A stretch of 64,000 nt of DNA from Monocercomonoides exilis (lineage: Eukaryota > Preaxostyla > Oxymonadida > Polymastigidae), in contig LSRY02000006.1 of the NCBI GenBank assembly GCA_001643675.2, positions 1,366,501 to 1,430,500 on the forward strand, read 5' to 3'. Below the pieces are notes generated by a model. It did not search any database, had not been told where the DNA came from, and was given only the letters and a program-made list of their open reading frames with translations. Both the position numbers and the translations under genes were made by a program. Below, in pieces: positions 56,829 to 64,000 of this stretch. Positions within the stretch are counted from its first letter, which is position 1; every line of letters begins with the position of its first letter.

Positions 56829-57084
56829 GGGTGATTATTTTTGAAATCATATCTTTTTTCGGGGTGTTAATTTTCAAAGATTGTTTGTTTTTTGAAAGAA
56901 GTATTTTATCCAAAAGAGAAGAAGCATGATAATTGTTTTGAAAAACAAATGTTTTCACCTAATGAAAGATAAGAATGTCTTCAATAAGCCTTTTCACTTT
57001 TCAACGTTTATATGAAAATATTCAAGATAAGTTTTTGAACCGAAAATTATGCATGAAAAAATTTGATTTAAAAAATAATCACTC
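56829..57084. mobile_element. MITE-like element, copy B
   Basis: 256 bp bounded by 20-bp inverted ends (GGGTGATTATTTTTGAAATC and the reverse complement of GAGTGATTATTTTTTAAATC). Internal landmarks match copy A in the same order: TTTTTTCGG-GTGTT, GTTT-GAAAAACAAATG, a TTCACTTTT word and TTTTTGAACCGAAAATT. It is non-coding. Confidence 0.6.
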
Positions 57085-57232
57085 ATATGAAAAAACTATT
57101 TATTTGGTAGAAAATTTAAAAATCAAATATAACATAAAAAAAAGAATACAAAAAGGATAAATTATGTTTTTCATCAGCTTCATATGACTTTTAATTGATC
57201 TCAAAAAATTTTTATTCTGAAAAACAGATCAC

Positions 57233-58130
57233 ATGTTTTTAAATGCAATAACAATTAAAACAAAACGGAAATTGCACAATTTACGACAGTTAATAAAAAT
57301 TTGTGAGGATGATTATAACGTTATTGTTAACTGTTTTGTTAAGTTATTATGTCTTTCTTTTGTGCGGAAACTTTTATTTTTGAATGAATCAAATTATTAT
57401 TTCACACAAAAAATTGTATTGAACAAAATTTTAAACATCAATTATATTCAATAATTATCACAAAAAACATATTAATATTTTAAATTCGACGAGAAGGCTC
57501 TCAAACGTGCTTTGAACAATTCAATTCGACTTGATGCCTATTTGAATGGAAATATTTTGATCAGTGTTAAATATTTTTTTTATTTGAAAAACTGAGTATT
57601 TTTTACAACAGAATTCAACCCTAACTGATTTTTTTGTGATTAAACGCTATCATTAAAACTGCGATAAAAAAAGCGAACAAATTAATACCCAAAAAAACTT
57701 ATTAATTTCTAAAAGAAATTGAACAAAATTTTGAATTTTCTTTAAATATGATATAAAAAATTTTCACAGTTTCCGCACACAATCATCAGAAAAAATCTTA
57801 TGTGTACAATATGTTGTTATCGTAGCTGTGGCATATGACAATTTTGTGACCTGTCGTATTTTGTGCATTAACCCGAAGCGTTTCAGCTTCGAAGAACTTT
57901 TGCTTTTTTGAGGAAAATAAAGAACTTGTTCAGAATTTCCTTCTTGAAAAGAGAAATTGTTGATGGAATCAACAACAAAGATTATCAGTCATATATTAAT
58001 AAATTCCTTAATTAACAAGTTGATCAAAATCAAAAGGATAGAAGCGGTAGATTTTTGATTTGTAGATAACGGAGCGGTTACAGAAATGTTGAAGCAATTG
58101 AAAAAGATGAAGCAGCAAGTTGACAATTAA
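57233..58130 (+). CDS. Possible small multi-exon gene, unrecognised
   Basis: Coding-like islands stand out from the AT-rich background. One starts at ATG 57233 (KTKRKLHNLRQLIKICEDDY). A second ends at 57563 (KALKRALNNSIRLDAYLNG). A third is 57887-57958 (SKNFCFFEENKELVQNF) and the last is 58066-58130 (NGAVTEMLKQLKKMKQQVDN, then TAA). The last two introns join in phase using GTGTTA...CAG and GTTGAT...TAG, but these donors depart from the GTTTGT/GTATGT pattern seen elsewhere. The link between the first two islands is unresolved. The product would be a small helical protein. It could also be a relic. Confidence 0.28.
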
Positions 58131-58339
58131 TAAACTCTATTTCTTGCATCTACGATACCCAAAAAATAAACTCAAAAGTTAAATAAAGTTGATTTTTTGA
58201 AAAAGAAAAGTTTTTTCTCGAATACATGAAAAAATGAACAAATGTTCAACATAAAATCAAATGAAAAATAAACATTAGATTTAAAAAGAAATGAAAAAAG
58301 AAATGAAAGAAAAATGAAGTGAAAGAAAAATGAAGTGAA

Positions 58340-59658
58340 TCAGTAACAAATAAAATAATCATCCAAACGTTGATAAAAATCCCAGCTATAATATGCTTTT
58401 TTAATGCAACCAAAGAATCCAATGATACAATCTTCATATCCCTCTTCCTCCATTTTTTCAAATAATTTTCTTTTCATCTCTTTTTGTTTTGGTTCCTCTT
58501 TTTTATTATCCATCTTCTTCTTTAATCTATCGCAAATTTCTTTGAAAAAGTACACACTACAATATTTTTGAACTTTTATCACGTTTAATTCAACGGCTTC
58601 TTGCAAAATAGCATCGATTGCCCCACCTTTCACAAAGAATTCAATATCCATAGAATTGTTTTCCGTAGAAGTTCTAAAAATACTTATACAATCATTGACT
58701 ATTTTTTCGCTAAAATCCTTTGCTGCTCGAAGTACTTGAGTAATTCTGTTGATAATCACAATGTTTTTGTCATTCCACAATTTGCATAAATGAAAATAAG
58801 TTTCCAATATTCGGAGCCATCTCAGTAAATCAAGCTCTTCTTCCTCTTCTTTTTCTCCTTTTTCCTCTTTTTTTCTCTTCCAATCCACCAATTTTACTAG
58901 CTCTTCCAATTCTCTTCCTGTCTCTCTTGCAAAATGCAGCTCGTTCACAATCATACCTTCCAAGTTTTTGCCAGGCTCTATTCTGCAAATTAAAAATTTC
59001 CAAGCAGATTGATAGGCAAGACGTGTCAGATTGAGATTTTCCTGATGATATTGGATGATTTCTTTGATCTCATTCAGATACAATTCTTTTGGCGTGTCCT
59101 GAACAAAAACAGAAGATATTGTTGTAAAAACATATTTTTTATAAAAAAAAGAAGCCAAACATAATATTCATCAATGTGACTCAGCGCCAATAGAGCCATT
59201 TCCACTTCTTTCAATGTTTCTTCGTTTTTATCCTTCGTCAATGCAACTTTCAGAAGATAAGGCACACAAATCGACACAAGATCTTCGCCAATGTTGTTAT
59301 CAAGTTGCAAAAGATAACATTCACAGAGATCAACAATAAGTTTTTCATTCTTTCCTTCTTTTTTATGCTTTTCTTCAATTATCGTCTTCTCAAATCTTTC
59401 ACACAATAAAGAATTCTCAAAGCCTTCAATCCATGCACCTTTTAGCTCTTTGCAAGAACCAACATGCTTCAACAACAAAATCAAAATTTTCATTGTCATT
59501 TTCTTTTCTTCAATCATTTTGTCTATTTTGTCGAATAGTTCTTCTGTAAAAATTGATTGAAATCCTTCTTTGTCCATTTCGTCCAAAAAGTAGTTTATTT
59601 CTTCAACTTTCTGTTTCTGCTCGTACTCATCGCAATCCTCAAGCTCAGATAACAATTC
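58340..59658 (-). CDS. Lineage-specific all-helical repeat protein (N-terminus unclear)
   Basis: Two exons, about 59658-59161 and 59098-58340, joined by a 62-nt intron (donor GTTTGG, acceptor CAG), give about 418 residues of helical, armadillo-like sequence. Blocks include VEEINYFLDEMDKEGFQSIF, MEEKKMTMKILILLLKHVG-like, LIVDLCECYLLQL, LALSHI, LAYQSAWKFLI, VNELHFARETGRELEELVK and a C-terminal GYEDCIIGFFGCIKKAY. I recall a large family of such hypothetical proteins in Monocercomonoides; this is memory, not a search. The usual N-terminal segment before the first helix is absent: upstream of about 59658 the frame meets a stop with no Met, so the copy may be 5' truncated or its first exon lies elsewhere. 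Confidence 0.65.
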
Positions 59659-60321
59659 TTCAAAAAAGAAGAAATGTGAAAGTCAACAATTCAAATTCAC
59701 AATATCCGCAAACGTTTGAATATTTTTGTGTTTTCTTTCTCCTACATTTTTGAAAACACAATGCATTCAGAAAGCAGAGTGATTTTTATCATTTACATTG
59801 AATTTGCGCATATTTCATATGAAGAAATAGATGAAAAATTAAAATGAAAAATAGAAATAAAAATATGTGCATTCCCACCATCCTTTTGATGCGAGTAATT
59901 TTGACAAGTAATTTTGAAGAAAAAGATAGCTTTATCTAATTTCGTTTGTTGTTATGGAGGCAGTGATCGTATTTTTTTTTTTTTTTTTTTGAATGAAAAT
60001 ATCCATCAACGGAATGCGAGATCGTCAATTCGATATTCACTGTTGAATTAGAGGTATTCTATTCTGTGGTGGCACGAGGCAATAACAGTGAATCATTTGT
60101 TTGTAATTCTGTGAGAAAATTTTGATATTTGTACGAACACGGAATTCCAACAGTTTTCGTTGTGAATGGGAATGAGGAGGTGTTTGTATTTTTTATTGTT
60201 CTATCTGTCTGTTAAATATTTCGGTTATTGTCTTCCCAAGGTCCAAGAATCAGACAAATTACATATATATTGAAAATCTTTTGCCTTGAAGAACAGAAAA
60301 ACAGAGAAGCAGGGATGATTA
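59659..60321. other. AT-rich spacer
   Basis: Nothing recognisable is seen apart from a poly-T run at about 59970-59990. The missing first exon of the helical repeat gene could lie here. Confidence 0.45.
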
Positions 60322-60771
60322 TTAAGTTTCCTTACAATGATAGAAGAAAGCAGGGTCATTTATGATTTTTATGAGATTTCTTGGAACAAGAGAAGAAAAA
60401 AAAATTCTGAAATAAATTAATACATAGAGTGAAGCGGAAAAAATGAAATGTTCACCAAGAGGAATATCGTTCCATATGGAGTGGCATGTTTGGAAAAAAG
60501 GAGGTGGAACAGTTTGTGATGTTTTTGGGCAAAAGAAAAAGAGGTTGTCTTTGAGGAAAGCTGGGTTTCTTGTTGTCAAAACTGTTGCTTGTTTCTTGCC
60601 ATTCATCTGCAAGTCCGGGAAATCATCATCATTTTTCTTCTTCAAATTCAAGAGATGCATCCAATTTCAAATTCCTTCAAAATGTGAGTCTGCATACGTG
60701 AAAGGCGCTATGTCCGATTTTTCTTCGCTCTTCTCCTTCTCCTTCTCCTTCGTTCTCAGCACCGTTTTCAT
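60322..60771 (-). pseudogene. Possible coding relic
   Basis: The minus-strand frame from a Met near 60769 (KSEEKSDIAPFTYADSHFEG) meets TGA and then continues in the same frame (NWMHLLNLKKKNDDDFPDLQ, then QATVLTTRNPAFLKDNLFFF) to 60322. The composition is protein-like but no family is recognised. It may be a remnant with one premature stop. Confidence 0.25.
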
Positions 60772-60786
60772 CGTTGCAAAAGAAAT

Positions 60787-60787
<1 letters not shown>

Positions 60788-60828
<41 letters not shown>
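60788..60828 (+). repeat. 41-base poly(A) run
   Basis: An uninterrupted A homopolymer of 41 bases, the longest in the window. Confidence 0.95.
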
Positions 60829-60830
<2 letters not shown>

Positions 60831-62966
60831 AATAAGAATTTCTTCTTCTTCTGAATTTTGATGGAGCATTCGCATGCTTTTGAAACGTTTCAAATGGGAG
60901 TATTGAAGTACTATGGAAAATTGAAAAGGAAGATTATTCCATTTGCTATTTATACCAGTTCCATCAATACAATGGATTTATTTCCTTCTAAATTTCGTTC
61001 GTACTCATCAATCAAAAAAAAAGTTTTGGTGTGGCTGAATGTTTTGCCTTTCTATTGGACTTTGAAGAAAAAAGTTGTTTTGGAAGAATGAATTTTGAAG
61101 GAAGGAATTGCTTGCCACGTAAAATGAAGCACAAGCAATGAATACTGGAGAAAAAAAGAGGAGATGGAAGGAAATTGGTATCTTGTACGTGTGCAAAAAG
61201 AGAAGGATGAGCAGATCAACGACGAACAGTTCCTTGATGAATGAATCAACTTGAATTCGCGTTGAAGCCAAACAAAGCGGGAAAAGACATATCGATAAAG
61301 AAATGAACAGAAGGAATATGAAGAAGAAAGAAAAGAAGAAAAAAAGAAAAGGAACACTTCAAATCATTTCAAAAAAAAGATAGAAGCAAATATTGTTGGA
61401 GAAAATATTTTTGCGTTTAATATATCTGCTCTGCCTTTGATAACGTTTGAAAGAATGAAAATAACTTGTTCCTCGTTTTCGTTTTCTTCTTTATCTTCTT
61501 CTTCTTCTCTTCTCCTTCTCCTGATCCATATCGTTCACCATCCGTTTCATCTGCTCCTTCTTCCGATATTAAGAATTCTTCTTCTTCCATTTTGTCTCCA
61601 TCGAGCTATTTTTTTCCAACTTCTTCTTCAACTTCCATCATTTGGAACTGATCTGAGAATCAAAATTTTGATGTATTTTAGTTGTTCGATCAGCAGAGAT
61701 TCCAGATAACCCAAAATTTGTTCCATTCTCTTTTCTTCTTCTCATCAGATCAATTGTTGAATGCGTCTATGCATTTTTCGTTTATTTCATTTCATTTTGT
61801 TTTGTTTTAATAAAAAATATTTAATTTTAATTTCATTTTTTTAAACAAAAATTTCGAAAACGAATTTAATAAAAAAGAGCTTTCTGAAGGGTTGATGCTT
61901 CAAATGTTTTGGAAAACATTTATGAAAAAAATAAAAAATCTTTTCCAGCCTTTATCAAATAATCATAGCTTCCAAATATCTCAATATTACCAAATATAAA
62001 AAAATAAACATAATAAAATGATACATACACATAATATTACTATTTACAATTTTAACAATATTTTCAAAAATCTTGCGTTGATCTACAATTGTTACAAATA
62101 AACAATCAACTTCAGACTAAATATCAATCAATAAACAATGATGTAAAATTCAAAAATTTAGGGAACAAAATTGAAAACGATTTTAATTCAATTGAAAAAT
62201 AAAATAAAAAAAAAAAACATAAACAAATTAAAGACGTTCAAAAATGTTGCATATACAAATATATATAGAAATAATCGAATTATTAAGCAGTAAATCTACT
62301 CAAACATTCATAAATAATGAATTATTTAAAACCATTGAGCTTTTTCAAGAAACGCACAATTAAAGTCAATCTAAACTTCCACTACGTAACATTCGGACAA
62401 ATCACTAAACATATCAAATGAACAAGAAAATTATCAAAAATTTTAAATTCTTTTTTTGTAAGAATTAAATATTTACATACATAAAATGCATATAAATAAC
62501 AAATGAAAAGCATTTTCTTCTTTTGTGTGACTTTCAAAAACGCAAACACGATCCAAAAGAAGCACATAAAAAAACTTTCAGAACAAAGCAATCAAGCTGA
62601 TTTAAAAAAAGAAATAACGAAAAACCCCTGCCTCTTCTCTCCTCCTCCTCCTCCTCCTCCTCCTCCTCCTCTTGCTATATTCACCACCCACAAATCTCTC
62701 CCATTTGCACTCTCAGAAGGATTATCCCTCCAATTGACAAATCAAAAACCCACATTGCAAACAAGGCACACAGTCACAATAAACAGCGCTTCTAACAGCT
62801 TTCCTTGCACCCACACTGCAGACCTTCATTCATGCATTTCTCCCTGCCTCATCATCACAGCCTCATTTCCTCTCTTTCCTCCCTCGCCCTTTTCCTCTCT
62901 CGCTCTTTTCATCCTCCATTTCTCCAGCCATCGCAATATTCACGATTCGCTCTCCTCCCAATTCCC
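60829..62966. other. Gene-poor region with low-complexity tracts
   Basis: No supported gene. A minus-strand acidic stretch (about 61650-61470, MEEEEFLISEEGADETDGER) looks coding-like but is short and broken by a stop. A (CCT)n tract lies at about 62640-62672. The last 300 bases before 62967 are the 3' flank of the pseudokinase surface gene. Confidence 0.45.
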
Positions 62967-64000
62967 TCAACTCACCCAGCTCCACCCATCATCTCGGCTT
63001 CCCCTTTCTCCTGACTCTTCCTGCTCCTCATTCTCAACATCGATCGCATCCGACACAGTCATCACCACAGCCCCGCTCGGGAAACGCTGGATGAACTCTC
63101 GCTTCACAACAACAAGGCTCGGCCGGCTCTCCACTGCGCTGCTCCAGCACGCCACAACCACCCTCCCCAGCCCACACTCCTGCTCCTCCCCAGCCTCCGG
63201 CCGCTCCTGCCCCCGCATCTTCTCAAACGCCGCCTCTCCACAATACTCAAAAAACGGAATCTCCAGCCGCAGGCACTCCCACAGCATCACCCCGATCGTG
63301 AACACAACCGACGCCTTCGTTGCGCCCACATTCCTCCCTGCCCCCAGCTCTGGCGCCCTCCACCGCAGACACTCCTTCCCCATGTCCAGCTCCTCCTCAA
63401 AAGCCGATGACGGTGGCGGCAATTTGGTGAACCGCTCACTCTTCACAGAAGCGTCAGAGGAAGATGTGACAATCGTGGAGGTCGAAGAGATGGATGACGA
63501 ATCAGAAGACGAATCATCAGAAGACGAGCAGTCTGAGTGGAGCGCAATGCAGATCACCATGTGTTCTGAGAACAGCACAATGTGCGGGCTCAGGCTGCCC
63601 AGCGATTGCAGTGGATTCTCCATCTCGTCAAACGAGTGCAGCGCCACATTTGCCACCCAGAACAGGATCTGGGCTGCTGTTTGCTCCCTCTCTTCAAGAC
63701 TCCCAATCGCCATTTCTTTCTTCTCATTCCTTCCATGCAACAGCATAAACAGCGAGTCTCGCAGGTCCACAATCAGCTTCTCATGAGGAGACGAGCATGC
63801 CATTGCATCCACCAAGTTCGACATTGAAGAGGTTGTGGGGCACAGATCCTCTCCTCGAACAAATGTTGTGTCTGTATCTGAAGTATCTGTTGATGAAGTG
63901 GAAGAGATAGATGGCGATGGTATTCTCTTTCTCACCTCTTCCTCTTCCTCCTTCTCCTTCTCATCAACCGCTTCAAGTGCCCATTCTGGAATCTTGTCTG
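62967..64000 (-). CDS. Pseudokinase tail of a second giant surface protein (5' partial)
   Basis: The minus-strand frame is open from the window edge at 64000 to TGA at 62967, about 344 codons. It reads DKIPEWALE at the edge, matching the cytoplasmic region of the protein that ends at 6087. The two share an identical block of 41 residues (about 63850-63730), then EMAIG, REQTAAQILFWVAN, LSPHIVLFSEHM, a Ser/Asp-rich insert, RWRAPEL and the helix-F-like IGVMLWECL. As in the paralogue, catalytic Lys, HRD and DFG are not recognisable, so it is a pseudokinase. The C-terminus extends about 20 residues further (ENEEQEESGERGSRDD). The beta-helix ectodomain and TM segment should lie beyond the window. 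Confidence 0.85.
   Translation of the reverse strand, partial: DKIPEWALEAVDEKEKEEEEEVRKRIPSPSISSTSSTDTSDTDTTFVRGEDLCPTTSSMSNLVDAMACSSPHEKLIVDLRDSLFMLLHGRNEKKEMAIGSLEEREQTAAQILFWVANVALHSFDEMENPLQSLGSLSPHIVLFSEHMVICIALHSDCSSSDDSSSDSSSISSTSTIVTSSSDASVKSERFTKLPPPSSAFEEELDMGKECLRWRAPELGAGRNVGATKASVVFTIGVMLWECLRLEIPFFEYCGEAAFEKMRGQERPEAGEEQECGLGRVVVACWSSAVESRPSLVVVKREFIQRFPSGAVVMTVSDAIDVENEEQEESGERGSRDDGWSWVS

Larger units (their letters stand above)
56016..57232. other. AT-rich region with repeats
   Basis: No gene is seen. It contains the dispersed repeat half at 56420-56503 and the second MITE-like copy at 56829-57084. The rest is AT-rich sequence without recognisable function. Confidence 0.55.

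Noticed and set aside
60443-60835. 130-codon plus-strand frame running into the poly(A) tract
   Set aside because: Composition is not protein-like and the end is a homopolymer Lys run; no support.
62503-63786. A 427-codon plus-strand reading frame
   Set aside because: It is antisense to the minus-strand pseudokinase tail, whose protein is clearly homologous to the one ending at 6087; the plus frame has no family resemblance.

Overview
The window looks like nuclear DNA of an intron-rich, AT-rich single-celled eukaryote. Coding exons are moderately GC-rich and sit in very AT-rich introns and spacers. Introns mostly start GTTTGT or GTATGT and end TAG, CAG or AAG, and the standard stop codons (TAA, TAG, TGA) are all used. 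The mix of very large beta-helix surface proteins ending in a kinase-like tail, and a lineage-specific all-helical protein family, matches what I recall of oxymonads (Preaxostyla, e.g. Monocercomonoides). That assignment is inference from family memory, not from a database search.

Layout. 1-6.1 kb: 3' part of a giant beta-helix/TM/pseudokinase surface protein (+). 7.2-14.7 kb: a compact minus-strand block with CLP1, a coiled-coil protein, DCAF13/SOF1 and an AT-hook protein. 14.9-23.1 kb: an 11-exon USP7/UBP15 deubiquitinase (+) with a roughly 360-bp ATTT microsatellite inside one intron. 24.0-29.3 kb: an Eps15/Pan1-like EH-domain protein (+). 29.5-31.2 kb: a 70-residue TFIIH subunit TFB5/TTDA assembled from three tiny exons, then a Pho80-type cyclin (+). 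31.2-33.9 kb: gene-poor DNA carrying a MITE-like element. 33.9-37.6 kb: a complete second surface beta-helix protein (-). 37.8-40.5 kb: a UBL-UBA protein (-). 40.7-42.4 kb: acetyl-CoA acetyltransferase (+). 42.7-45.7 kb: TFIIIC subunit 5/Tfc1 (-). 45.8-47.9 kb: U3 snoRNP protein RRP9 (+), divergent from TFIIIC5 with only 63 bp between start codons.

47.9-62.9 kb is different: repeats, a long inverted repeat, a second MITE copy, decayed coding sequence on both strands, a truncated surface-protein pseudogene, and a member of the helical family. 63.0-64.0 kb (-) is the C-terminal end of another pseudokinase surface protein, so two paralogues flank the window facing each other.

The recognisable genes are housekeeping factors: mRNA 3'-end/tRNA processing (CLP1), ribosome biogenesis (SOF1, RRP9), Pol III and Pol II general factors (TFIIIC5, TFB5), ubiquitin turnover (USP7, UBL-UBA), endocytosis (EH protein) and acetoacetyl-CoA metabolism (thiolase). 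They show no operon-like logic. The least described content is the surface pseudokinase family. In one block of its cytoplasmic tail the two paralogues are identical in protein over 41 codons while 17 of those codons differ silently.
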